Origin: Panopea generosa
Lineage: Eukaryota; Mollusca; Bivalvia; Adapedonta; Hiatellidae
Direction of reading: 5' to 3'
Assembly: GCA_029582155.1 (NCBI GenBank)
Contig: CM055896.1
Span: forward strand, 2,839,501 to 2,903,500
DNA: 64,000 nt
Positions 12,085 through 24,027 of this stretch are shown in pieces (position 1 is the stretch's first letter; every line of letters begins with the position of its first letter). The translations under genes and the position numbers were made by a program. Below the pieces are notes generated by a model. That model saw only the letters and a list, made by a program, of their open reading frames with translations, did no database searches and was not told where the DNA came from.

Positions 12085-12240
12085 TGAGTAGAACTACCGT
12101 CCTTATGCAAGTAACTTGGCAAACTTTCCCACAAATTTTTGGAGCGAGCGGGACTCAAACAAACGTACGACCTTAGCGGTGAGAGTAAGTGGTCTTTAGA
12201 AGGCACCTTAAACCATTTGGCCACAGAGGACCCTTTGACG
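12085..12240 (-). mobile_element. tRNA-derived SINE, family S4
   Basis: The minus strand reads 'gtcctctgtggccaaatggt' followed by an A/B-box-like head and a body with 'aagtttgccaagttacttgc'. Other copies are at 26139-26300 (plus) and 36842-36995 (minus). Confidence 0.7.
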
Positions 12241-12331
12241 ATATTTAAACCATTTGAAAAAATTCAAATCAATTATCGTATTATTCCATTATTCTTAATA
12301 AACTGCCTATCACCATTGAAACTGGCATCAC

Positions 12332-12337
12332 TTTATT
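12332..12337 (-). terminator. Candidate poly(A) signal of the Maf gene
   Basis: AATAAA on the minus strand about 145 nt downstream of the Maf-type stop codon at 12479. It is the first canonical hexamer in that direction that I noticed. Confidence 0.4.
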
Positions 12338-12478
12338 TAATACATTAAGATATAATTTTACATTATCAGTATTATTTTCTCAAAATATCAATTAATTTCA
12401 GTTTAACTAATATATGCTGCAGGGAAAGGTTTAAATTCCAATTAAAACCAAATTAAATTAAAAATCTATTTTATAATG

Positions 12479-15400
12479 TTATAAATTACATGGAAACAAT
12501 TTCAACATATGTTTTGAAAATGGATGAAGAGGAAATCCAATAACATTGAAGTAATCTCCCTTGACTCCCTCGATTAAAGTACTTCCAAGGGCCTGAATAC
12601 CGTAGCCACCAGCCTTGTCCCTGTAAAGAATAGATAACGTAATTTATTCATAAAAAAATGTGTGGTTTCCAGGGCTGGAAAATTTCACTTGTCAGCTCAC
12701 CATGATAAGTGAACATTTAGGTCAGGACAAATAAGATTAAAGGAACTGACCTTAATATTTCTTTGATTTTAAGAATTCAATTAAAAACGTTGGAAAGTGA
12801 GGAATGAGTAGCTTTTATCTGAAATTTCAAGCCCTGGTTTCTCGAACACTAAATTATAAGAGTCTTTTGCGATAGAAAATTCTGTTTCGAGGGTAAACTG
12901 TTTTGACAGATTCGGTTTAGTGGTAAAGTATCAGAGCCAGGATTTGGAAATAATAGGTTTAATCCTCCACCACAGCGATGTGTAGTGTCCTTGATGCTTT
13001 ATCAGGCATATGCTTAGTACTGGTTCTACCCAGGAAAACTTTGAATGTAATTTGCCATAGATGTAAAACTTGTTTCACAATCGATGTAAGAAAATAAGTT
13101 TAAACAACTGATTTGGCGGGAACCAAAATAACAGTCACCCTGAAAAACGGAATTTTCTATTCAAACCATAATTATTTTTTTTTGCTTGCATACCAAACAA
13201 ATTTAATATTTTAACTCATTATTATCTTATGCTTTTAAGACGTCGATTCGTATAACTTACATCATATATTCTTATTTTTTAGGTCACATCATAGATAGTT
13301 GCATTGTCATGGGAAGATTGTTTTATTTCGACACTAGGGCGATATTAATTATAATCCTTCATGGGTTTAAGGTGCAGATGCCAAAACAGATACTCTGAGG
13401 GATTGAGTTTTTAATTGGCACCAAGAAAGATACTTTTTCTTGAGTACAACCCTAGCTGTGTGATTTTCTAAAGATTTTTTATTCCGTTTTATATTTTATA
13501 GAAGCGCAAAATGAATGAATATGTAATAGCGCCAGGAATTTGTTGTAGCTTGAGGATATTATGAATGGCGCAACAAAGGTTGGATAAGTGCATGTAGGTA
13601 TCCATACCCTGTAAAATTATGCAAAAAATTTTGTCCGGTATGCAAGAAAAAATATCTTGCACCAGTACACTGAATAAGGATATATACAATTGTACTAGTA
13701 GGAGATACGATTCATCTGCTGCAATAATATGATGTCCAGCTATTCTTAAAATAGAATAAAAATCATTGCTTTTGCTAGAAATGTGACGAGGACACAGGAT
13801 GCCTTGCTAAATGTTAAATTATAACCCAAAATTAAATCGAAAATGGGTAAAAAATCTTAACTAATGTTAACAATACCAAACTTGACCTTAATCTTATAAA
13901 TAAACAGCTACTGCAAATAGCAATTAAAATACTCAGGATCTGTTTAGAAGTTATTCAATGGAAACCAAATAGAAGGATGGACAATCAAACGGTTGCATCA
14001 CTGAAGGAACTGACAGACAGGGGAAACACTGAATGCCCCGTCAACATTCACAGACAGACAGGGGCGTAAAAAAAAAGGATATTATTGACTCACAAGCTGT
14101 GAATTACATGACAACTATGACTGATTCAAGATGCAGCATGCTTGTTTTGGTTTATACTAAAGACTTGAAAAATGATACTAGAAGTTTTCTCGTTTGGCGC
14201 TCAGCATTTAGAGGATAGTTCTAGGTCTGGTCGGCCTAGTCAGTATAATGCGACTGGGTAGGATATAATACCATGTGTCTGCAACATGATACTCCAGTGT
14301 GGAAGTGCTTAGAATTCCTTCTCTGGTAGCCACCGTTGCCAAAAAAATTGTTGAAAGTAATGCTTAACACGAAACAAACAAAATTATTTGAACAGTTCGA
14401 TTGATTTTAACATTTGAATAGTACTGTAATATATTCTACCTATAACAGAACTGTTCAGTGATAAAGAAAAATGCATTCATGTACTTATGAAAGTAGGTCA
14501 ACATATCAATAACGTAACAGTTGAAATACGATCTGTTCTATATCAGCAGTTGTGGTATTAATAACTTAATTTCATTTTGTACAAAATTCTTGTCTGTACA
14601 ATCCTATTTTAGAAATTTATATCGAAGTAAAAATAATATAAGACAATCTAACATTGTATTAACTGGCGTTCAGGAAGGTTTGTTTACTAGTACTTATTTT
14701 TTACCAAATATCTTACATAGGTTCTCCTGTGTCAACATAGGTCTCTATAGTTTGCCGTGTTAGTTCTCCCATAAATACTTCCGTCTCCTGCATGAAACTC
14801 GACCAAATTGAATTTATTTGTCTCTGAAACGAAACAAATGTTGTTACTAGTTATTTTTAGAAAATTGGGTTATCAAAAAAGATTCACATATAAATTATTA
14901 TCTATCGAAGTATTGAATATTTAGCGTCATTTTTATGCCATCGAGGGCTAACAGACGATCAGTTAACCTAACCACTGTTTCCTGGGATTAACCAGTACTA
15001 GAGCACACCTCATCTTCGCAAGTAACTGATAACTTTCCCACTTGAATCAGTGGTGAGAGACGAATGATAATGAGACACAATGTCGTATATCAATCATCAC
15101 CGAGACTGTTGCCGGGTGGGGAATTCGAACTCACGACCCCTGGATTGATAGTCAGACACGTAACCGACTGAGCTAATCGGGCCCGACTATCAAAGTAAAA
15201 TTATATGTTTAATGAAAATAGTTTTCGTTTGAATATGAAAAAACGATATGAAATTGAAACGTTTGTTTGAATGTTTAGTGACATTTTGTGCCATTGAAGG
15301 CTAAGAGATGATCAGTTAACCTAACCACTCTTTCCTGGGATCCTGGAAGGTTAACCAGTACTTGAGCAAACCCATCTCTCTAAGTAACAAATAAATTACT

Positions 15401-18400
15401 CACTTGAATCAGTGGTGAGAGACATATGATAATGAGACACAATGTTGTATATTATTTATCACGGAGACTGGTCGGTGGGGATTCAAACTCATGACCACTG
15501 TATAGACAGTCAGACATGCTAACAACCTTGCTAATCAAGGCTGAATATTGAAATGCAACTTCTATTGAAATGTAATATTTTGCTAAGAGAAAACACTACG
15601 TTTGATACCTTCTGTTCTGGTGCTTTTTCTTAACATGCATGTCAACAAGCTGTACAAGTACAACTGTTCATAGGCAAATGTTTTAAACACAAATTTCTAT
15701 TCAGCTGACAAAGCAAGCTGACCTCATCTTTGAGATTTCTCTATTCTATACGTATGTTACCATTACACAAGACTATTTTTTACACATCATCCATTGCACA
15801 TATGGTGTTGTACTCACCAGATATGGTTGGTGTTACCAACACCACTGCTGTATAAACAGTATGGGAGGATCCACTCAATCTGAACAAATAAACAACAGCA
15901 ATAAACATTTGTTAACAAGACATTATCTGTGAGTCAGATATGTTTAATATAAAATATTCATACATGTTATTATTAAAATGCAATGCTATAATTAAGGCCA
16001 TAATAAGTAAATTGCTAGATTATCATCCCTGCTCGTCCCCTAATTTTGATGCCGCCCCAATCCTTTTGATTTTCATAAAAAAAAAATTTTTTTTTAAAAA
16101 ACAACAAATAATTTAAAAAAATAAATGAAAAATAAAGACCTTACCTCCTTCCTCTTTTTTAAGAAAATTTTGGATGATAATCTAGCAATTCATTTACAAT
16201 GTCCTAAAGCTATTATTAACTATTTGTTATGAAACATGCTTTTTTTCTCCCCTTGTACAGTTATATGGATTTTGCAGTTAGAATGTGAATTGTTGGTGTG
16301 GCTAACTTTACTGTACCATGTCATTAAGTCTACAACAATGATAAAAAAAAAAAATTCAGAAAATCATTTTCAACTAAATGGGCAAATATTAATCAGTAAC
16401 CTTGAGATTTCCAATGATTGGACTTTAATCACAAATTATATAAAACTGTTTATAACTGACTTTTTTAAAAACAAATTTCTAATAAAAAATATAACAAGTG
16501 CTGCTTCAAAGAATTAAAATGATTTCTACAAGTTACATATTTAACTTAAATTTTTCTTTCAATTCACAGGTGAGACCTCTTAACCCTTTACTTCATATAA
16601 ACGCCTTTTGACACCTCTTATATAGACGCCTTTTGACACCTCTTATATAGACGCCTTTGGACACCTCTAATATAGAAGGCTTTGGAATTATTGGGTGAAT
16701 TATGTTTATATTAACTGAAAGAGTGGAAAACAGTGCAGGAAATGTTCAGATTGCTTGTTAACCCTAACTCTTCCTGCACTGTTTTCAAAGGCCTTCTGTG
16801 ATTGGTGCAGGAAAAACGCATACTTATGGAGTAAAGGGTTAAGGTGCAGTGCAATACACCCAAACCTGTCTTAAGCAGCCACTCAAGAGAAAGAGCAAAA
16901 ATGGCCTCTTAAGGCAGATAGCTGCTTAATACAGATCGATTGACAACTAAAATTATAAAAATTGTAAAAAAAAAATGTGGCAGGTGGTTCCTTAATAGAG
17001 GTGACCACTAACACAGATTAGACTGTATATAAATGAGAGTTTTATTCACAAATTAATCAAAATTAAGAGTAACTTCAAATAGATGTATTTTTAATCTCTT
17101 TCTGAAATTTTTAAAGTTAAAAAGTTAAATTACCCTGATAAAATTCTAATGGCATCATCCCTGGACTTTGGTTTCTCAAATATTTCATTATTCTTCGTCA
17201 CTATTGTATCTGCCCCTATGATGAGGTCTGGGGGTGGGGCTGAGGTCTGTAATAAAGAAAATATAACAAATCGCTAGTGTCCAGCAGAATATAGATATAT
17301 AATATGATTGTCAGTAACAATTTACAGATAAGTATATAATAATACACCAGTACATGACTTGCCAGTGACCTGCATTAGGGAATACCAGTTATATCCTAGT
17401 ATTCACTTGTGAGAAATTGCTTATCACATACCATATATTGAGCACTCACTGATCCCAACAGGGTTTGAAATTTGTCATCGGAGCTACTTGTCCTTACTTC
17501 CCAAATATGTTTTGGACTTTAAAATCATAGAATGTGTAAAATCAAATAAATTTTTGTGTAGTTGTTTAAATCCTTCTGGTCCTGGACAAATGTTTACACA
17601 TCATGGGGAGTGGATGCGTGTTATTGACCCGACACAAAAGCAACTATCGGTCCACCCATTGGACACGTGGCATTGTTTGTCCAGTTAATACAATATAATA
17701 CAATGTAGTGTTTAGTTAGAGACTATTTCTTTGTCTAAGGAAAATGGCAGTACTGGAAAAATTATCTATCGCTGAGTAGCTTATCTACTTGTTCGAATAA
17801 CAGTCCACGTCTGGTCAATTGTCCAACACTGCACAACCCGCATATATAGCACTAATGACCACGTACCAAAATATATTTATTGATTGCATACTACAGAATA
17901 TAATATTGCTGAAAATCATGATAGTCCGACTACTTAGTTATTAGCGACATACCAGAACATGTGTGCATTGCATTCTTTGGTCACATACAACAGAATGCTC
18001 ATTTATTAAATGTCTTATTTAAAATCTGTTTAAAACTTGTTATGATCACATTGTGACATACCTCAGAATATAATCTATCTACAACATCTAATGTTTTCTG
18101 TTTGGCGGTCTCCTTGACATAGTCCAGAGGAGAAGCAAAACTCTCTTTTTTTAAGTCTTCCTCAAAGTTTGAAGGAACAATCTGAAACTTTAAACCCTGA
18201 AAAGAAATTAAAATTATTAATTATATTTGAGGAGACTGACTCCGGAATGATATACGTTAAGCTCAGAAGCATCATAAGTTATTGGCACACTTTCTCTTTG
18301 AGTCACATTAGAGTGTATGGACTAAAATGGAATGCATAGCACTCACTACCTGCACTGTGAGAAACAAGTGATCATAATATAGCTCATTAGACCACTTACT

Positions 18401-19719
18401 GGTAGTCTATTTTCTTAACTTGATGTCATGAGAAGTTTCTGGAAGAGATGTTGATGCGAGAAGTACTTTTAGATTCTGGTTAGTCCTGGTGCCAGTTCAT
18501 ATGAAAGTTCCTTCAGGAGTCTAACTGGGATTGAGTCTGGTCCAGCTGCCTTTTGAGGGATGATTGGAATGCCTGGTCCAGTCTTAGAGCATAAAACTTA
18601 GGATCAGAGGGTTGTGGGTTTGATCCTCTGCCAAAGCACAGGGGCTAATGTCAATATACATTTTATATCTATATCCCTATCATAAATATAATAAAATACT
18701 TTATACTACCAAGGACTTATATAGAGAAGGATAGGAAACTTGCATTTCTCTACTAGATTATGATAAAATAGCATGAGAAGGATTAACATGTCGGTGAATT
18801 AATCATTCAACTTTCACAGGCAACTAACTCTTTTACAAATAAAGCGAGGTGTATGTAACCATAGAAGTTTTATAATGTTAAATCACACAAAATTAATCTT
18901 GTATCTAAAATATTGCAGTTTGAAGTTAAATTTCAAGTACTTCTATTGATTTTTTAGTTGCAGTTTACAAATTTAGTAATTGTCAGTACTATAACAATTC
19001 TAAACACAATTTGCTGGGAATGGTCTCGTTTTGTTGAGAATTGCACTGTGAAAAGAAAGAATTTTGAATTGCATTTCTGAGATGAATGGAAGTTAAGATA
19101 TGTGAAAACGAGATTTTGCATGAATACACAAGTGTTCATTACACCTCAATCAGTTGCTTTTCCTTTTCTATAAGTCCTTGATTCTACTTTGTATGGGAAT
19201 CATGTTGATATAAAATGTATAATTGACATTAGCCCCTGTGGTCAGAACTCCATGAATGGCATTCAGATGTTGTCATTTCTGAAAGTGGTGTAATTGCTTG
19301 AGAGAACCTATGTTGAGTGGACTCCCTCATGCAGTCAGTGACTGTGATAATACCAAGATTGGTATTATTAATGAGAACATGGGACTTCAGGAATTTAACA
19401 TCAGTATTAAATCCACGTTTAGATTGAACCGATTCGAATCAGATTTATGTCTGAAATCATCATTTGCAGTATTTCTTATTATTAACAGTTTTCAACCGAT
19501 TGTAACAGACAGTATTTATTATAAAACAAAAATAAATTTCGAGATTGCACATAATGTCCCAAAACTGTTCACTGCTATCATTCATTGCAACGCGAAACAC
19601 TAATTAATTAGGATAATTACAAACCGTACAATATTTTCCAACAGTAATTTTCTTCTCGGCGAAGTGCTAGCAAGAATAATTTTCTTGCGAGCTAGTGTGT
19701 TTAAAATGGGTTGAAGCAT
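12479..19719 (-). CDS. Maf-type nucleoside triphosphate pyrophosphatase, six exons
   Basis: Exons in transcription order: 19630-19719, 18062-18196, 17134-17246, 15818-15879, 14717-14823, 12479-12620. Apart from one extra base in exon 5, all have GT-AG borders and matching phases. The protein would be about 215 residues. Family signatures: [10 protein letters not shown] near residue 14 (substrate loop), [10 protein letters not shown] (catalytic), E-K-P-K, T-G-E-P-M, and [12 protein letters not shown]. Maf enzymes cleave dTTP, UTP and modified NTPs to monophosphate and pyrophosphate, a house-cleaning role in the cytosol. It resembles the N-terminal Maf half of vertebrate ASMTL, but the frame stops right after the Maf domain, so no methyltransferase half is attached. 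Exon 5 is 107 nt where phase demands 106: the frame changes after E-F-H near 14788-14794, giving a premature TGA at 14732-14734 if the sequence is right. Confidence 0.88.
12670..12836. mobile_element. hAT-like MITE in Maf intron 5
   Basis: Imperfect terminal inverted repeats 'cagggctggaaaatttc' and 'gaaatttcaagccctg' bound a 167-bp non-coding body. The CAGGG...CCCTG ends are typical of hAT-type elements. Confidence 0.65.
12905..13105 (+). mobile_element. tRNA-derived SINE, family S3 (in Maf intron 5)
   Basis: It contains 'gcttagtactggttctaccc' and 'aggaaaactttgaatg', and a tail 'acttgtttcacaatcgatgt'. Its orientation is opposite to the host gene. Confidence 0.75.
13110..14145. other. Maf intron 5, unassigned part
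   Basis: No additional exon was needed or found here. It is AT-rich intron sequence without recognisable elements. Confidence 0.4.
14150..14350 (+). mobile_element. SINE family S2, headless copy
   Basis: It shares 'gcatttagaggatagttcta', 'ggtctggtcggcc' and 'catgatactccagtgt' with the S2 copy at 7989. The tRNA-like head is missing, consistent with a 5'-truncated retrocopy. Confidence 0.7.
14717..14823 (-). CDS. Maf-type gene, exon 5 with +1 frameshift
   Basis: From the acceptor, the frame fixed by exon 4 reads [11 protein letters not shown]. The next frame reads [20 protein letters not shown] and ends G-E-P-M at a GTAAGA donor. Both halves match the family, so one surplus base lies around 14788-14794. 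Confidence 0.8.
14921..15184 (-). mobile_element. SINE family S1 (in Maf intron 4)
   Basis: Minus-strand copy with the head 'gcccgattagctcagtcggt' and B box 'gagttcgaattccccaccc'. It contains all S1 body blocks and has the same orientation as the Maf gene. Confidence 0.85.
15273..15545 (-). mobile_element. SINE family S1, diverged copy (in Maf intron 4)
   Basis: A second S1 copy 90 bp from the first and in the same orientation. Its head is decayed ('gattagcaaggttgttagca'), so it looks older. Confidence 0.8.
15880..17133. other. Maf intron 3: local repeats and MITE
   Basis: Near 16600-16680 a 29-bp unit containing 'cgccttttgacacctctta' occurs three times. A T-family MITE lies at 16856-17027. 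The plus-strand frame at 16236-16517 is not supported by any domain or splice context. Confidence 0.5.
16856..17027 (+). mobile_element. Tigger-like MITE (family T)
   Basis: It contains 'caaacctgtcttaagcagcc' at one end and a decayed 'cagattagactgta' at the other. The size and inner motifs are as in the other T copies. Confidence 0.7.
18575..18642 (+). mobile_element. SINE head fragment (S3-like)
   Basis: 'gtcttagagcataaaactta' then 'ggatcagagggttgtgggtt' plus 'tgatcc' resembles the S3 head without its body. It lies in Maf intron 1. Confidence 0.5.
19630..19719 (-). CDS. Maf-type gene, exon 1
   Basis: Thirty codons from ATG at 19719, carrying the Maf signature A-S-T-S-P-R-R. The donor is GTACGG. 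It joins in phase 0 to exon 2 (G-L-K-F-Q-I-V-P-S). The start is chosen because it is the only ATG that gives the family's usual short leader before the signature. Confidence 0.85.
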
Positions 19720-20099
19720 TTTTGGTGGAGAATATTAAAATTAAGTTGCATTAAACTGAAAGCAGGCCAGAAAACAGCGGTGTATTTGTGAGAATCACAT
19801 TATCGTATAAAATGAACATCATAAAACACAGGCGCTTAAAATTTTATCCATAAATAACCAATAAGTATAGTTATGCCATATATATATCGAGTCTTTTTGG
19901 TTATTTATGGATACATTTCAAGCCCCTGTGCTCAAAATAGCTGTGTTAAAAATAAAGTTATTTAGAGCAACTATTTTTTTCTTCTATTTAATGTTTACTA
20001 GACAAAAAGCAGTATTTTTCGCAACCATGTCCATTCTGCCGGGTCAATAACTCATAGAAACTTCCATGGTTATTAAGACTTCAATTTAGTCTTATATGG

Positions 20100-20260
20100 T
20101 CAGAATCAATGAATAGGGTTTTACGGTGTACCAATACATTTAAGGTTATTCGATGCCAACAGGAACGAAGATTCCAGGTTCACTCTACATGTCTAAAACA
20201 ACAAATTAATATACAGATTGAAAACAAACACATCAACAAATGAATATGCACGTCTCACAC
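20100..20260 (+). mobile_element. Dispersed repeat family R (copy 2)
   Basis: Contains 'tagggttttacggtgtacca', 'atgccaacaggaacgaagat' and 'acaacaaattaatatacaga', as in the copy at 30700. Confidence 0.55.
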
Positions 20261-21585
20261 CACTATTAGATTTCCCATAGGGCTCCATTGTAATTTTTAT
20301 GTCAAAAACAGTGAAAAATCAAATTCTGCAGCAAGTGTCTGGTCTCAAATTCTTCACTGGTTCAAGATATGCAATTATAAAGGAAAAAAAGCAGATTGAC
20401 CAGATTGTTGTTGTTTTTATTCAATGCTTTTGTGAGACCTATCAATTTCCAGAGTAATAATATGTCAACTATTCACCATAGATGCGGTTCGATAACAATT
20501 TTGAAATGACACAGAATTGTCCAGAAAGCTGGTATCAGCATCAAATTTCAGTGGTGATTTGTAAAATACTCATGCTAGCAGAAAACAAACCATTGCAGTA
20601 CAAAGCCCTGAAAAAAGAAGAAAAAGAGAACTAAAGTTTTATTTTTACTGCCTTCATCTGTAGGTCAGGAGTCCGAGTACTCAAGGGGCGCGAGTCCTGC
20701 AGAATGAACCTAGAACCTTGATACCTGCAGAGTTTCAGCAAATTCTATAGTATTACTCAAATTGTCGCATCCTACAACATGCATGAGCCAGTGATCCTTT
20801 TCTTGCCATCACTCACTGATATGGTCAGTAACACTGACATGATCAGTCATGATCGATAGAGATCAGATCTTCTATAGTTCCTTGTCACGATCTAATGAAA
20901 ACGAAAAACTGAGCTTCAAGAACACATCCAATCTTTCAAAACTAAAGATTTTTTGTTTTAAATTTGTACTTCAGTTTAAGATCAATAACTGTTCACGTTT
21001 ACATTTCTAAATAAAAAGATATACAGGAGTTTGTAACACTTTTTGAGTGTCCCTTTTCAATGAATAACTTTACGTGTTTTGTAGCACTTTTTTACTCCAA
21101 TATTTGACAAAAAAAGGATACAGGTTAATGTTACATTTTTGTGCTACACTATTACATGAATTATAGTTGATCAGTTGAATGCAACACACTTTGTGTCTTG
21201 AATTAGAACGAATGGTTGATCAGGTGTTGTAATATATACAAGTGTTCCCGTATTACATAAATATCATAACAGGTGTATTTTACATGTACATTAATTTTTT
21301 ACATTTCGGTGCTCTTATGTAAGATGAAAATGTGTTTATATGTGTGTTACAGATTAGAATTACCACAACCATATTATTCTCAGAAAAAGAAGCAGATGAG
21401 ACAACAAACCCAATGATGTGTAACTGAATCCTGGAATAGCTGTGCTCAGACAAGCTTATAACCAGATTCAGTTGCAACAATATGAATTGCCGTGAACATG
21501 ACATTATATACTGGAAGGTTATTTCAGTAATGAACAAAATATCTCACCCAATGCACTTAACCAGAGAAGACCCATACACATTTAA

Positions 21586-21736
21586 ACCTGTGTATGAGGT
21601 CACTTCTATTAAGCAGCCACATTTGCAATTTCCCATTTCTATGCTTTCAGAGAAAATTAACCTGTAATAAGTAACAATTTGTCTTAAAAGGCCACCTTTG
21701 TCTTTTCCCTTGACTTGCTGCTCAAGGCAGGTTTTA
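21586..21736 (+). mobile_element. Tigger-like MITE (family T), partial
   Basis: Contains 'attaagcagccacatttgc', 'taacaatttgtcttaaaagg' and 'gctcaaggcaggttt'. The outermost terminal bases are lost. Confidence 0.65.
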
Positions 21737-22054
21737 TAAAGGACTAGCAACAGAAACTGAGGAGTGGTAGTCAGGAAAAAACAAGAGCGAGGTTAAAAAA
21801 GGACCAAACCTGTGGAAGAAATCTGTGGAAGAAATCATCAAACTAGAACAGGGAAGCAACATTTGCATATCATCTTCATATTTGCAGAGACATATTCAAA
21901 TCACTGATATATTATATAATGTAGTTTCTACTACTCAAATTTCATCTCATTCTGATAAGAATAGTAACAGAGGTTGCAAAAGCATAACAAATGGACAGAC
22001 AAACGAAATTATAGAGTATTGCAAGCAGTACACAAACCCCCTGCCGGTGTTCAG

Positions 22055-22335
22055 GTAGTATCTGTAATTTTATCTATTTTGTTGCCATAGAAATCACATT
22101 TTTGTCTAGACTGAAAAAAATAAAATGACCTGTATTACCTTCTTATTGCCATCTATTCACATTCAAAGTTTTACAAATGTAATTTGGATTTTTTTTGTGT
22201 TATCACAGGATCCAGGTTGTTTCTGTTATTTTACCATTTTTTTGCCATATCAATAGCAATTTTTGTCCTGACTGAAATAACCTGCATTATCTCCTTATTA
22301 CCATCTATCCACATGCAAAGTTGCACAAATGTAGC
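22055..22335. repeat. Diverged ~140-bp tandem duplication
   Basis: 'gttgccatagaaatcacatt' ... 'ccatctattcacattcaaag' is repeated as 'ttgccatatcaatagcaatt' ... 'ccatctatccacatgcaaag'. Confidence 0.6.
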
Positions 22336-23550
22336 TACAGTACATTTAAAGTAATCTTTCCATCCGGTTGGCTGGACATACAGATGGAGGAAACTGGTTG
22401 GCCCATGGGACTATAATCAATGTCTCCTCAATTTGGTCAGTTAAATACATGACTATGAATAAGTGCATTACCAGTACAAAATATAGTACATTCAACAAGA
22501 ATAAGCATAGCTCATACTTTTTTTATTTTCTGTTTACATGACATGTATAAACAAAATTATAAACAACATAAAAATTGCACAATGAATGATAAATATAATG
22601 GAAAATATGAATCAGAATATGTATGGTATATATACCACTTCCCATCACCCCCACCCCATGTATCCTTGGTATAGTTGCCCATTTTGTGTAGTATAAGTTC
22701 AACTGATTTTCCCATCTTTTCCCACCTGTTGTGTTGATCATTCAATATGTAGTCGCTGCTCCTCTCACTTAAGTACACGTAGTGTTTCTCTTATGTGCTT
22801 CAAAGTACGTCCCATGCCACATGTACATGTGGTTGCTTTCATATCTTTAGTTCTTACTTTCTATGTTAATTGTTGTACCTCCAGGCTTCTCCACAGGCCT
22901 ATTTAAGCATAAGGGCACTCCAGCACTTGACTATCAGAAATGGTATTCCCCAAGCGCTTGAATTCTTTAACAAAATTTTACTTAAGCTTACTTTCCTCTA
23001 AATCATTATTTTTCTTTGCATATCTTTTCCCATTTTAGTGCCTAAAATGAAATATACTAAATATGTTGACTTTAACTGATTAATACAATATTTCAATGAG
23101 TGCCTTACACAACGCTTGAAAATGTGTTGAAGGTGTTTATGCACTCATACCCTAGCGCTTGCATTCCTACCTGTGGAGAATCCCATGTGTCCATTTGTGT
23201 TACTATGTGTAACATTGTTTCTCCCCATGTGGACTGTTGCCTTTGTGTGGTGTGTCTTATTACACGTGTGTGTCTGTATATATCTATTGTTGTTCAACAC
23301 CATGTTTAGTTTCTCCACTTCTGGTTGTACTTTTCATTCAAATGAGTGTCATCCCACGATGCAAATAGTTACCCCTAAAATATGTTTCATTAATTCTTCT
23401 GTACATATCGTTGCTAAGCATATGTGTATAGTTGTTCATCTCCACTATGATGTTAATCCTCCCCTGTGTATTGTCCTTCCCTTCTATGCTTTGCTTCTCC
23501 AGAGTGTGTTGTTGCTCCTCTCCTCTCAAGACATGCGTTGTTAGTTTAAA

Positions 23551-23755
23551 CTTATTTATTTTACTTCGATTGTGAAACAAGTTCTTACAACTTTGACAAA
23601 TCACACTCAAAGTCTTCCTTGGTAGAACCAGTACAAAGCATATGCGAAAAAAAGTGTCTTGCTCAAGAACACCACACATAGCCGTAGTGGAGAATCGAAC
23701 CCACGACCCTCCGATCATGTGTTCGGTGCTCTACCACTGGACCACGCACTCCACA
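23551..23755 (-). mobile_element. tRNA-derived SINE, family S3 (minus)
   Basis: The minus strand carries 'gtggtccagtggtagagcac' as A box, 'gggtcgtgggttcgattctc' as B box, and the S3 body. It lies just downstream of EMC6 in the same orientation. Its tail contains a minus-strand AATAAA that could serve as poly(A) signal. Confidence 0.85.
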
Positions 23756-23960
23756 TGTGTGTTGTTGCTTCCCCTACCCCTTTGTTTTGTGTTGTTGCTG
23801 CCCCCTTCCCGTGTGTGTTGCAGCACCTCTCCCCTCAATTGTGTTGTTGCTTCCCCCACCTCTTTGTTGTGTGTTGTCGTCCTTCCTGAGTATGTTGTTG
23901 TTGTCCCCCCCCCCCCACCTCCCCCGCAGTATGTTGTAGTCCATCCGGAGTGTGCTGTTT
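23755..23960 (-). repeat. Strand-asymmetric G-rich tract behind EMC6
   Basis: On the minus (EMC6 sense) strand this is a run of G clusters (including 12 consecutive G) separated by 'acaacaacac'-like spacers. On the plus strand it reads as degenerate 'tgttgttgcttcccc' units. It begins 17 bp after the EMC6 stop, so it would form much of the 3' UTR and could fold into G-quadruplexes. Four overlapping open frames here are composition artefacts. Confidence 0.7.
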
Positions 23961-23976
23961 CTCGTCCTCTCCATCA

Positions 23977-24027
23977 TTAGTACACATGCACCATGCCATA
24001 TAAAAATGTCCAGCATAATACATATGT
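23977..24027 (-). CDS. EMC6: EMC6 exon 4 (51 nt)
   Basis: Codes for [16 protein letters not shown] and stop, the conserved EMC6 C terminus, after the acceptor CTGTCCTAG. Confidence 0.93.
   Translation of the reverse strand, partial: TYVLCWTFLYGMVHVY

Larger units (their letters stand above)
19720..23540. other. Spacer between the Maf-type gene and EMC6
   Basis: About 4 kb with no supported gene. It holds repeat family R (20100-20260), a partial T element (21586-21736) and a diverged ~140-bp tandem duplication (22055-22335). Near 19855-19925 there is an imperfect inverted repeat around 'ggttatttatgg'. The Maf-type promoter should lie just above 19719; no TATA box is obvious. Confidence 0.5.

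Noticed and set aside
23642..23980. Plus-strand frames with C-C-C-F-P-Y and P-P-P-P-P
   Set aside because: Composition artefacts of the C-rich tract behind EMC6.
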